A stretch of DNA of 14,546 nt from Cenarchaeum sp. SB0662_bin_33 (GCA_009840065.1 VXON01000150.1:1-14546), one strand, 5' to 3'; shown: positions 1 to 7,098, counted from the first letter of the stretch. Program-made: numbers and translations. Notes: generated from the letters alone by a model not told the origin.

Positions 1-299
1 TAGTATGTTATTTTTGAACTAGTTATATCCTAAAATCACATTTCCATCTACTGATACTGTAAAAAACATCTTTTTGTTTGGAGAAATACACAACCTGATC
101 AGTTATTATTTTTTTGTATTTATCGGGTCATGTCCATATCTACAAGTAAAAGACTGCCGTTTACGCATGGGTATCATACTAAAATAATTAGATATTGTTT
201 TTTTATCCATAATAGCAGCCTATAATGTATAAGCAGTGATGTCGCTGGATTAAAACGGTATGTGTGCCGGCCAGGCGGGAAGCATAAGCACTATATAAT
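1..299. other. AT-rich left edge without a supported gene
   Basis: No coding region of convincing length is present. The stretch is AT-rich with several homopolymer T runs. A 34-codon minus-strand ORF (106-210) exists but carries no recognisable domain. A GC-rich patch near 268-281 is the only compositional break. The 3' flank of the FAD-oxidase gene falls here; no hairpin terminator is evident, which is normal for archaea, where T-rich tracts suffice. Confidence 0.5.
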
Positions 300-1628
300 T
301 TAGTGGTATATTATTTTGCCCGGATTAAATATATTGTAGGGATCAAAGAGCTTTTTGAGCCGTAAAAACGCATCATAGTTTTTATCGCCATACTGTTGCA
401 GGACATAGGAGGTACGGCCTATGCCATCACCATGCTCGGCGGTTATGGTTCCATTTATGTTTATTATATTTTCCAGATACCATTTCGAGAGATGCCTGTC
501 GGCCGGATGGCGCACATGTATGTTGCCATCCCCAACATGACCATAATAGTATACTTTTTTGCAGGACTTTTCCTCTAGTTTGTGTAATAATTCGATTAAA
601 TTCGATATTTTTTCCAGTGGAACTGCGGCATCCTCTATTATGTCCGGGGTATCGCGATAATATAATAATGTGCGAGAGAGGGCAGAAGATCTGCGGGACC
701 ACCATCTGTATGCATCGGTATCATATAGTAATATTTTGCCATTTATAATGTCGTATAATTTATCACGCCACTGCGAGGGCGGAACATCAAATTCTACAAA
801 CAATGTAACATTGGCATAATGTAGAATGCCCGGACCCATTATCTCCAAGGATGATGGATTTAATTTTGATATCTCTATGCAGTCGGCCGCGGCCACATAC
901 TTGTCTGCATATGATATTACCATCATGTGTATGGATGATGGCTTTGCGTGTGTCTTTAAATCTGCAGATATAATAACCCCCAAGGTCCCCTCCGAGGCCG
1001 CTATCACCTTGTGTGAATTATCAGGAGATGTGACCGCATCCAGCCTGTATCCGGACGAGTTCTTTTTTGTATGCGGGTATGCGTCTAGATCCGCATCAGA
1101 GCAGATATCATGTATTGCACCAGAATAATGTTCATCGTCAGGAAGCGTAACTATGTCGTCGCGTCCATCAATTATTGTGATTTTTATCAAGTTATCTATT
1201 GTGCAGCCATATTTTATCGAGTGACTTCCGGCAGCATTATTTGCAATCATGCCGCCTACCGTACAGTAGGGACCCACCGAGGGATTGGGTCCAAAAAAAC
1301 GCGACTTTGAATTCAACTTTTTATCCAGCATGCGCCTGTACACGCCGGAACCCGCAGACAGTACATTATTATTTAATTCCATGTTGTTTAATAATTTCAT
1401 GTCCAGTATTATTCCTGAATTTAGTGCGCCGCCGGCCAGGCCAGTACCGCCACCCCGACACGTTATTGTGGTGTTGTTGTTTATGGCGTACCGTATGATT
1501 TTGCGTATATTATTTACATTCGATGGCATATAGACGGCATCAGGAGTTATGGAAAATCCACTAGCATCGACCGAGTAGAATCGACGGTACTCCAAATCCC
1601 TTATAATTTTATTCGGTAATAATCCCAT
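300..1628 (-). CDS. glcD: FAD-linked oxidase, GlcD/D-lactate dehydrogenase type
   Basis: Predicted flavoprotein of 442 aa oxidising a 2-hydroxy acid such as D-lactate or glycolate; the substrate cannot be read from sequence. The N-terminal PCMH-type FAD-binding domain shows the glycine-rich RGGGTGLAGGALN loop (about 58-70), NPSVGPYCTVGGMIANNAAG (115-134) and ASEGTLG (211-217). The C-terminal FAD-oxidase domain shows YGHVGDGNIHVRH (362-374), EHGDGIGR (398-405) and the closing FDPYNIFNPGKI signature. Length is close to the family norm of roughly 450-470 aa, and there is no fused iron-sulfur domain. Its ATG lies 28 nt inside the 3' end of the upstream HD-domain gene, so co-transcription and translational coupling are likely. 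Electron acceptor and partner subunits are not visible in the window. Confidence 0.9.
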   Translation of the reverse strand: MGLLPNKIIRDLEYRRFYSVDASGFSITPDAVYMPSNVNNIRKIIRYAINNNTTITCRGGGTGLAGGALNSGIILDMKLLNNMELNNNVLSAGSGVYRRMLDKKLNSKSRFFGPNPSVGPYCTVGGMIANNAAGSHSIKYGCTIDNLIKITIIDGRDDIVTLPDDEHYSGAIHDICSDADLDAYPHTKKNSSGYRLDAVTSPDNSHKVIAASEGTLGVIISADLKTHAKPSSIHMMVISYADKYVAAADCIEISKLNPSSLEIMGPGILHYANVTLFVEFDVPPSQWRDKLYDIINGKILLYDTDAYRWWSRRSSALSRTLLYYRDTPDIIEDAAVPLEKISNLIELLHKLEEKSCKKVYYYGHVGDGNIHVRHPADRHLSKWYLENIININGTITAEHGDGIGRTSYVLQQYGDKNYDAFLRLKKLFDPYNIFNPGKIIYH

Positions 1629-2938
1629 CGTTCCGGATCAAACTTTGCCACAAATTCAGCTTTCTCCCTGTCAACGCGGGACTGTATTACATCACGCAGG
1701 GCAAAGCTTGTCAGAAATTTGAACATCTTTGTGTGTGCCTGCATTACAAACAGATGTCGCATCTGCTTGCCGCCCCCCAAACCCCAGTAACCCATGCGCA
1801 AAGCCAGGGGCTCTAAAAACACCGTATTGTGCAGGGCATAATTTACGTCATTTATTCTTGGATCCAAATTGTAATTTTCCAAGGGTCCGCCCTTGGCAAA
1901 TCCCAGTATTTCACCCCTACAGTCATTCAGGCGCAGTGTATTTAGTATAATCTCGGGATCCCGGACAGACTGCTCAAAGGAGTCGGGACTAAACTGTAGG
2001 GGCTGTGGCAGCTCGGCAAATATCTCTGCAAGTGTATCTATAAAGTCGGAATTATTTCGTTTCTCCATGGTCTCTATTGTAGGCACAAACCGCAGATTAT
2101 CATATGTGTACTCAGCCTGAATTGATATTTCCTTTGTGCGTAGGTGCATAAATGACAGTACAGCATTAAAAAAGTTCTTACGTAGTTCATATGGAATAGA
2201 CGATAGCACGTTCTGGCACATCTTGGACTCGTTGTTTAGGAGATCCTCAAAGTAGGCCACCGAACGGCGGACTATCAATGAGGGGTGCCAGGCTAGGGCG
2301 TGTGCGTTCATCTTTGCTAGTACCATAGCATGGGCAAAGTCACCAAGGGCATAACCGCATATCCGGTCTACCACCGATAGATACCACCCTAGATTCATAT
2401 AGTGTGCCTGACGTTCGGGGTTGTTCCTAGTAATTGCAGATGACTCAAAGCATTCATCTATCTGGGACTGCGCCACATCCCGTGTACTGCCACTCCAGGG
2501 GTGGGTGGTTCGCAGTATGAGCATCTTTACTATATCCAAATCGACATCGGCGCTGCGCATCATGTTTATGACATCCTTGTTGGTTGTGATAAAGGAGAGT
2601 ACACTCATCTCATGTGGCTTGTCCATTATCTTTAGTGGATCAAAGTCATGAAATAATGCTGCGGTGTATATGTGACGAATGTCAGACTTTGTAAACTTCA
2701 TGCTGTTGTTCTCCGTGCACGCAGACAGCAGAGCGATATACGTCACCGCTAGTTCATGATCGATATTATGATAGCCATAATACTCTTTTCCAAGACCCAT
2801 CGTCTCGAACAGTTCAATGGCATAGTCCAACATACGCACAAGAGAGGATTCCCGCAGACCATTCTCGTGCAAAAGTTTTACTATGTTTTCACGACTGGCC
2901 AAATCCGCCGGGGCTTTAATACTTGCCAACGGAATCAT
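1601..2938 (-). CDS. HD-domain phosphohydrolase-like protein
   Basis: Protein of 445 aa with an HD-type metal-dependent phosphohydrolase core near the N-terminus: YHNIDHE (about 56-62) followed by ALFHDFD (94-100). This spacing recalls the YHN..H and HD metal-binding motifs of cyclic-nucleotide phosphodiesterases and related HD proteins. The remaining 300 residues are mostly helical in composition and match nothing I recognise, so the substrate is unknown. It is the first gene of a two-gene minus-strand unit and overlaps the FAD oxidase by 28 nt. A palindromic TTTTTAAAA box centred about 26 nt upstream of the ATG suggests a leaderless transcript. The HD motif is read directly; hydrolysis of a nucleotide or phosphoester is inferred from the family. 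Confidence 0.75.
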   Translation of the reverse strand: MIPLASIKAPADLASRENIVKLLHENGLRESSLVRMLDYAIELFETMGLGKEYYGYHNIDHELAVTYIALLSACTENNSMKFTKSDIRHIYTAALFHDFDPLKIMDKPHEMSVLSFITTNKDVINMMRSADVDLDIVKMLILRTTHPWSGSTRDVAQSQIDECFESSAITRNNPERQAHYMNLGWYLSVVDRICGYALGDFAHAMVLAKMNAHALAWHPSLIVRRSVAYFEDLLNNESKMCQNVLSSIPYELRKNFFNAVLSFMHLRTKEISIQAEYTYDNLRFVPTIETMEKRNNSDFIDTLAEIFAELPQPLQFSPDSFEQSVRDPEIILNTLRLNDCRGEILGFAKGGPLENYNLDPRINDVNYALHNTVFLEPLALRMGYWGLGGGKQMRHLFVMQAHTKMFKFLTSFALRDVIQSRVDREKAEFVAKFDPERWDYYRIKL

Positions 2939-2959
2939 ACACTACAATAGAATAACATA

Positions 2960-2968
2960 TTTTTAAAA
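2960..2968. promoter_or_regulatory. Shared palindromic TATA-like box between divergent genes
   Basis: TTTTTAAAA sits in the 71-bp gap between two divergent genes and reads nearly the same on both strands. Its centre is about 26 nt from the HD-domain ATG (leaderless spacing) and about 45 nt from the TsaC ATG (a leader of about 20 nt). One box could serve both directions. An alternative plus-strand box is the AT-rich stretch around 2988-2996, but that would place the start site inside the gene. Confidence 0.45.
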
Positions 2969-3009
2969 GATCATACAGATAACAAAAATAAATTAAAGGT
3001 TATACCGCG

Positions 3010-3603
3010 ATGAAGCGCATGGAGGGCGTGTCATGTAGTGATGTAAACATTGATTTGGCTGCCCGTATGGTTCAGCAGGGCAGTGTCATTGTCTTTCCCA
3101 CCGATACCGTATACGGCATAGGGTGCGACCCGTACAACAGAGACGGCATACAGCGAATATATGACATAAAGGGTCGTAGTAGATCAAAGCCGCTGCCGGT
3201 ACTAGCAAAGTCAATAGACATTATACAGCAGATGGCCATTATTACAGATAACGCTAGGAGACTGGCAGAGAGGTTCTGGCCCGGGCCCCTCACAGTCATA
3301 CTACACATGCGGAGGGATGGTCCCACACACTTATCACACAACAACAAGATAGCCGTGCGCATACCCGATGGTGCATGCATAAAAAAACTATTAGACAGAT
3401 GTGACTGCATAGTGGGAAGTAGTGCCAACATATCAGGGCGTGGCTCTTCCAAAACATTACAGGATATAGATGTGCCATGCGATATGGCGATAGATGGGGG
3501 AGTTATATCATCCGTTGGGGAGTCAAGTATTGTTGATGCAACAGGTGACAATATGGTGGTGCTGCGGCAGGGAGCAATATCAGGGGAGTATATTCAGTAT
3601 TGA
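3010..3603 (+). CDS. tsaC: Threonylcarbamoyl-AMP synthase, YrdC/TsaC/Sua5 family
   Basis: Makes threonylcarbamoyl-AMP from threonine, bicarbonate and ATP, the first step of t6A37 synthesis in ANN-decoding tRNAs. The 197-aa product is essentially one YrdC domain: PTDTVYGIG (30-38), KGRSRSKPLPVL (54-65), FWPGPLT (89-95), IAVRIPD (114-120) and SSANISG (137-143). It lacks the extra C-terminal domain of full-length Sua5, so it is the short TsaC form. The ATG at 3010 is preferred; another in-frame ATG lies at 3019. The stop overlaps the start of the THUMP gene (TTGA), implying translational coupling. A KEOPS subunit, which acts in the next step of the same pathway, is encoded convergently just beyond. 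Confidence 0.93.
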   Translation: MKRMEGVSCSDVNIDLAARMVQQGSVIVFPTDTVYGIGCDPYNRDGIQRIYDIKGRSRSKPLPVLAKSIDIIQQMAIITDNARRLAERFWPGPLTVILHMRRDGPTHLSHNNKIAVRIPDGACIKKLLDRCDCIVGSSANISGRGSSKTLQDIDVPCDMAIDGGVISSVGESSIVDATGDNMVVLRQGAISGEYIQY

Positions 3604-4112
3604 ATCTTATTGTTACATGCTTTAGGCACGCAGAGGAGGATGCAGTCTCAGAGATGACAAAATTAACCAGTGACACAGTACGCATGAGACGTACTAGTAT
3701 ATCCGGAGTCTTGACCGGCTCGACAGACAGAGACCCAATAGAGATATCACGTAGAATACAGGACATGGTTATGGAGGAGCCATGGAGCGTACGGTATGTG
3801 CGCCGCATAATACCTGTACAGTGTGTTGTGGATACCAATGCTGGCAGTATAATAGAGGGCATACAATGTATACGGCATCACATAAGAGATAAGGATACGT
3901 GGCGCGTATCAATTAAAAAACGCAACACCTCAATATCAGGCCAAGAAATAATATCAGGTATTGCAGATATAATACCAAACAAGGTATCACTGGAGTATCC
4001 GGACATAATTATACATGTAGAGATATTGGGTGGCATAACCGGAGTTGCAGCACTACGACCAGGAGATGTATTTAGCCTAGACAAGACAAAGAGATCACTA
4101 TCTGAGGATTGA
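3600..4112 (+). CDS. THUMP-domain RNA-binding protein, Tan1-like
   Basis: A 170-aa protein with an N-terminal ferredoxin-like segment and a THUMP domain at about 60-155, including the WRVSIKKRNTSISGQEII core and VHVEI-like strand followed by GVAAL. THUMP domains bind tRNA; eukaryotic Tan1 assists Kre33/NAT10-type acetylation of tRNA (ac4C12), and that is the nearest family match. No methyltransferase or thiolase domain is attached, so it probably acts as an adaptor. The start is a TTG overlapping the TsaC stop (TTGA), and the next in-frame ATG would remove part of the N-terminal domain. Its last 15 nt overlap, tail to tail, the end of the Cgi121 fusion gene. Function in tRNA modification is inferred from domain and context. 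Confidence 0.8.
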   Translation: MNLIVTCFRHAEEDAVSEMTKLTSDTVRMRRTSISGVLTGSTDRDPIEISRRIQDMVMEEPWSVRYVRRIIPVQCVVDTNAGSIIEGIQCIRHHIRDKDTWRVSIKKRNTSISGQEIISGIADIIPNKVSLEYPDIIIHVEILGGITGVAALRPGDVFSLDKTKRSLSED

Positions 4113-4835
4113 TGCATGCTCTATCAGCATATCCTCAAGACTGTATCCGGCATGCCGATGCGCCTCTGCAAAACCAGATACTTTGTATAGTATTTTGTGA
4201 TCTTTGGAGAATTTCATTACAATATATGGTATGTTGTGTAGCAGCCTGCGCAGATGGTCTGGCTCGCCCAGGGATATTATAATGCACGTATCACCGGCCA
4301 TGACACCGGCCGTATGAATGGCGCGGGATATCTGTGTGGTTCCTGCCAGCCTCTGTATTATGTCAATCTCCAAACTGTTTGATAATATGTTGTGATTTTT
4401 ATCGGACGATACGGTTATCTCAAGGATTCGGCGCAGATGCGACTCGTTTAGTATGTATGCAGGATTTACTGCCTGAATGCGTAGATTCGGGTGGGCGTGG
4501 CGCAGCTCATCTAGACGTATCGTGTCTACCTTGGCGCATAATACCATGATGGTATAGGGTGGCATCTCAAACCAGAGTACGTCAGAACCACCATGTATGA
4601 TGGGTATTATGGATACAACATCGCCATTATGTATGATGGTGTCGCGTCCATCTAGTGCCGATGAGTCCACGCCGTTTATAGCTATGAGTATGTTTTTAGT
4701 GTCGGGTGTAGGTGTTCCTGGTGGGAGGCTTTGTATCATGTCATGTAATAATTCTGATATGGTAATCTCAGATACACGTACAGTATGGTTTGGAAATGTC
4801 TTTTTTGCACCACCAAATAACTTTATGGTTATCAT
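4098..4835 (-). CDS. MoaD/ThiS-like ubiquitin-fold domain fused to KEOPS subunit Cgi121
   Basis: Two domains in 245 aa. Residues 1-83 look like a MoaD/ThiS/SAMP beta-grasp protein: starting strand MITIKLFGGAKKTF, the NILIAINGVD segment (48-57), NGDVVSIIPII (70-80) and a terminal Gly-Gly at 82-83. Residues 84-245 match Cgi121, with the hallmark NSLEIDIIQRLAGTTQISRA (153-172) and an AVNPAYILNESHL segment (122-134). Cgi121 recruits tRNA to KEOPS, which installs t6A. In stand-alone beta-grasp proteins the Gly-Gly is the extreme C-terminus and is activated for sulfur transfer or protein conjugation; here it lies at the domain junction. The gene follows rps17e by 40 bp with no good TATA box between, so it is probably co-transcribed. 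Both domains are read with good confidence; the role of the fusion is unknown to me. Confidence 0.85.
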   Translation of the reverse strand: MITIKLFGGAKKTFPNHTVRVSEITISELLHDMIQSLPPGTPTPDTKNILIAINGVDSSALDGRDTIIHNGDVVSIIPIIHGGSDVLWFEMPPYTIMVLCAKVDTIRLDELRHAHPNLRIQAVNPAYILNESHLRRILEITVSSDKNHNILSNSLEIDIIQRLAGTTQISRAIHTAGVMAGDTCIIISLGEPDHLRRLLHNIPYIVMKFSKDHKILYKVSGFAEAHRHAGYSLEDMLIEHASILR

Positions 4836-4875
4836 TTAATATCCATACAGGAGAGAAAAGTGTTTGGCCATGATA

Positions 4876-5229
4876 CTATTCTGATGATTCGGTGGCTTTG
4901 GGCGAATCGGTACCCGCAGTGTCATGTATGGGTTCAGCATCAGATATGACATCATAGTCCTCGGAGGGGGTTTTGACATCTACAACCTCCAGACGGGTCA
5001 GCTCTACAGCCTCCTCTTCACGCGCCTTTTGGTCTGCAAGCTGTTTCTGTTCCTCCCGGGCAATGCGCTTTACGGTCTTTGTGATGAAGCCTGCTATCTC
5101 GTTTTTGAGCTCCTTGGATGTAATTGTAGATATTATCATCAATGTTTTTTTGTTATCCTCAAAGTTTTCACCAAAACTGTCTCCGTACTTTTCCATCAGC
5201 TCCGTGGAAATCTTTCTAACCCTATTCAC
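4876..5229 (-). CDS. rps17e: 30S ribosomal protein S17e
   Basis: Residues 1-56 match archaeal S17e: RVRKISTELMEKYGDSF, ENFEDNKK (21-28), then a strand-helix region with SKELKNEIAGFITKTVKRI (38-56). The protein is 117 aa, whereas many archaeal S17e proteins are about 60-70 aa. The extra half is a charged helix (KQLADQKAREEEAVEL) followed by an acidic, serine-rich disordered tail. The start is GTG at 5229, with a TATAATTA box (5254-5261) about 28 nt upstream, fitting a leaderless transcript. It heads a likely two-gene unit with the ubiquitin-like/Cgi121 fusion, linking translation machinery and tRNA modification. Confidence 0.88.
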   Translation of the reverse strand: MNRVRKISTELMEKYGDSFGENFEDNKKTLMIISTITSKELKNEIAGFITKTVKRIAREEQKQLADQKAREEEAVELTRLEVVDVKTPSEDYDVISDAEPIHDTAGTDSPKATESSE

Positions 5230-5253
5230 TACCTGTTATACTTTATTGAGGGG

Positions 5254-5261
5254 TAATTATA
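5254..5261 (-). promoter_or_regulatory. TATA-like box for rps17e
   Basis: On the minus strand this reads TATAATTA, centred about 28 nt upstream of the GTG start. That spacing predicts transcription beginning at or within a few bases of the start codon. The AGGT just before the GTG is too close to act as a normal Shine-Dalgarno. Confidence 0.4.
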
Positions 5262-5391
5262 CCTATAGGATTTTTATCATCATTCTCAGTGGTATGGATA
5301 AACCTACACCGGTTTTATGCAGAGAATATTATATTTATTTCTCTAGATGATGTTTTGTGTGTATAAAATTTTATTTCAGGATATTCACATA

Positions 5392-5604
5392 TCAGAGTAT
5401 GTGCAATAGCACAGTCTGAGTCTTAATTGGGGATAGAAAAATATAGTCTAAGCACCATACCTGTCTGCATAATTTCATTAATTGGGAGACATATGGGGCA
5501 ACTACCTCCACAGAATGACCGGTACAGTCTACTTGTACAGTTCCATCCCATTTTATACGACCATTAATATTGTATTTATTATACACCACCAAAAATATCT
5601 GCAC
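5392..5604 (-). CDS. Small hypothetical ORF
   Basis: A 70-codon ORF starting with GTG. The translation has a plausible protein composition, with alternating beta-type segments such as GRIKWDGTVQVDCTGHSVEV and a hydrophobic end, but I recognise no family. An in-frame TGA lies just upstream of the GTG and no clear Shine-Dalgarno or well-spaced TATA box supports the start. It lies at the edge of a stretch of decayed coding DNA, so it could be a genuine small gene, a fragment, or chance. Reported because nothing else explains this part of the interval. Confidence 0.3.
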   Translation of the reverse strand: MQIFLVVYNKYNINGRIKWDGTVQVDCTGHSVEVVAPYVSQLMKLCRQVWCLDYIFLSPIKTQTVLLHIL

Positions 5605-5700
5605 AAAAATTCATCATGAATAAACCATTTTTCTCCTGGTGCTTCAAGCAAATTAATTAATAATTACCTGACGGTTTCTGTCTTGGTATAGTTACGTTGT
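5605..5700. other. AT-rich spacer with short coding-like scraps
   Basis: No complete gene. On the minus strand a short segment just upstream of the TAA near 5669 reads TNLDNVTIPRQKPSGNY, in a different frame from the interrupted ORF at 5701-5907. This would fit a frameshifted continuation of that ORF. The rest is AT-rich and shows nothing I can assign. Confidence 0.3.
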
Positions 5701-5907
5701 CTAAATTTGTAGACTGGGTAGAGCCTGTCCATTAGTACCGCTATTCCTTGTTTTAAGATTATTTATATACAGAGTCTCTTCATCATTTTTGTGTGCTTGC
5801 AATTGCACATTTTAGAATTGCCATCTTTTATTCTGCAATAAGGCTCTCCTTGGTGGCGGTTTTGGGTCTGGGCCATACCCATATACTCCAGCCTTGATAC
5901 TGACCAT
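5701..5907 (-). pseudogene. Interrupted ORF with strong Shine-Dalgarno, unknown product
   Basis: An ATG at 5907 is preceded on the minus strand by AGGAGTGAT (complement of about 5910-5918), the best Shine-Dalgarno in the window. The frame reads MVSIKAGVYGYGPDPKPPPR and on to a TAA at 5812-5814. The same frame then continues for 36 codons of protein-like sequence (NVQLQAHKNDEETLYINNLK and onward) to a TAG at 5701-5703. Either a 31-aa peptide is made or a gene of at least 67 codons carries a nonsense mutation. It begins about 30 nt after the -1-frame extension of the methyltransferase ends, so it could be the next gene of that operon, for example a decayed restriction partner. No family is recognised. 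Confidence 0.4.
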
Positions 5908-5937
5908 ATATCACTCCTGATGTAAGTATCTTATCTG

Positions 5938-6108
5938 CTAATATGGATCACAAAAAACTTTACCAGTTAATTTAGTATATTTAGTGGTCCAATCCACAAT
6001 CTCTGGATGCTCTGCATTCCGGTCCGGGTTATTTCTGTAGTGTTCTAGTTCTCTTTGGGCAATAGTCGTGTTTGATACGTTTCTGAGTTTGATCTTATTC
6101 TGTTTTTT
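5938..6108 (-). other. -1-frame C-terminal extension of the methyltransferase with slippery heptamer
   Basis: On the minus strand A AAA AAC occupies the complement of 6102-6108. It is in phase with the methyltransferase codons GCA AAA AAC (residues 239-241), which is the X XXY YYZ pattern of -1 ribosomal frameshifting. After slippage the frame reads QNKIKLRNVSNTTIAQREL and continues through HYRNNPDRNAEHPE and WTTKYTKLTGKVFCDPY to a TAG at 5938-5940. That is 54 codons, giving a fusion of about 295 aa. The reading is direct. Whether it reflects programmed frameshifting, a recent one-base deletion in the A run, or a sequencing error in a homopolymer cannot be decided here. Confidence 0.55.
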
Positions 6109-6824
6109 GCAAGTTTGTAATATTCTTTTGATATTTCAACTCCCTTTGCGTAACGCCCACCGTCTAATGCTGCAACTATTGTTGTTCCCGAACCACAAAA
6201 TGGATCAAAAATTATATCTTCCTTATAACTAAACAATTGAATACATCTTCGTGGCAATTCAAGTGGAAATGGTGCAGGGTGTCCATTCTTCTTAGCACCT
6301 CCGAACTGCCACATTCCGTTCGTCCACTCGATAAATTCATCCCTACCAATAGTGGATGTACCCCTACGGTCCCGCTTCCATTCATCTTTGTATAGGACAA
6401 TAATTACTTCAACGGGTGCTATGACATGTGGGGCTGATGCCGATCTCCAGGAACCCCACGCCGTCCGTCTTGATATGGTACCCTCGTTCCAAATTATGGT
6501 TGTGTGATATTGCCAGCCTAATGCCATGGCCATCCGTGTTAGGTCAGCACACACAGGTTTTTTGCCTTGTTTGTTTTTATCCAATCCCACATTCAGACAC
6601 AATCTGCCAGTCGGCTTTGTCCAATGATACACGTTCTCAAGCCACCGTTTCGAAAATTTTAGATATTCATCATATGAAATTTGATCATTACACCCACCAT
6701 TTCTGTTAGGATCATACTCAACTCCCACATTGTATGGCGGCGACGTAACTGTCAAATCGACAGTATCTGCCTCCAGTGTTGAGCGTTGGAGCGTATCACC
6801 CAATATTAGGTCATATTTGCCCAT
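6045..6824 (-). CDS. DNA methyltransferase, beta-class (probable N4-cytosine or N6-adenine)
   Basis: Transfers a methyl group from S-adenosylmethionine to an exocyclic amino group in DNA. Catalytic motif IV, TSPPYN (27-32), precedes the SAM-binding motif I, FDPFCGSGTT (206-215). That order defines the beta class, and the SPPY form is more typical of N4-cytosine enzymes. A variable target-recognition region lies at about 115-190. The ATG-initiated frame gives 259 aa, ending NSETYQTRLLPKEN. The -1 frame beyond residue 241 is open for 54 more protein-like codons (see the separate entry), so the native C-terminus may be different. A TATTTAATA box (6847-6855) sits about 27 nt upstream of the ATG. 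No intact restriction endonuclease is seen beside it, so it may be an orphan. It lies in an accessory region with IS and toxin-antitoxin genes, consistent with horizontal acquisition. Confidence 0.88.
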   Translation of the reverse strand: MGKYDLILGDTLQRSTLEADTVDLTVTSPPYNVGVEYDPNRNGGCNDQISYDEYLKFSKRWLENVYHWTKPTGRLCLNVGLDKNKQGKKPVCADLTRMAMALGWQYHTTIIWNEGTISRRTAWGSWRSASAPHVIAPVEVIIVLYKDEWKRDRRGTSTIGRDEFIEWTNGMWQFGGAKKNGHPAPFPLELPRRCIQLFSYKEDIIFDPFCGSGTTIVAALDGGRYAKGVEISKEYYKLAKNRIRSNSETYQTRLLPKEN

Positions 6825-6846
6825 ACCTCAAAATTAACTCACATGT

Positions 6847-6855
6847 TATTAAATA
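6847..6855 (-). promoter_or_regulatory. TATA-like box for the methyltransferase gene
   Basis: The minus strand reads TATTTAATA, centred 27 nt from the ATG at 6824. This spacing predicts a leaderless transcript. A GAGGT directly abuts the ATG and is too close to serve as a standard ribosome binding site. Confidence 0.4.
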
Positions 6856-7098
6856 CACAAAAACGCCATAGTAAACAAGCCACATAATCAAGAGTTTTCT
6901 AGGCATGCATTAGTGAAAGTAAATAATTAGTCTAAAGATATGTAGATAATCATGGACCTCGAGCCCCTACTAGTGAATGGGGCGAATCTAGCTGCATCTT
7001 TTGTGTACACCGGTTATCCAAATGGAGGCAGAGGTTCCCCCTACAAAGTTGGGTGATGGTCAACAAGGTTAAATCAAAGATCTTAAATACTAGTATAA
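6856..7098. other. Intergenic stretch with short ORF fragments
   Basis: No gene is supported. Two short overlapping plus-strand frames, 6952-7056 (34 codons) and 7056-7118 (20 codons, lysine-rich), abut at a TGATG junction. They have protein-like composition but no recognisable domain, and the second runs into the start-less frame that follows. They may be scraps of a decayed gene. Confidence 0.3.

Noticed and set aside
106..210. 34-codon minus-strand ORF near the left edge
   Set aside because: Too short, only one cysteine and no conserved motif; a TATA-like stretch upstream is poorly spaced.
4835..4846. TTTAATATCCAT shared with the palindromic promoter at 11073-11084
   Set aside because: A 12-nt match without the second palindrome arm, overlapping the Cgi121 start codon and at an unsuitable promoter position; probably coincidence.
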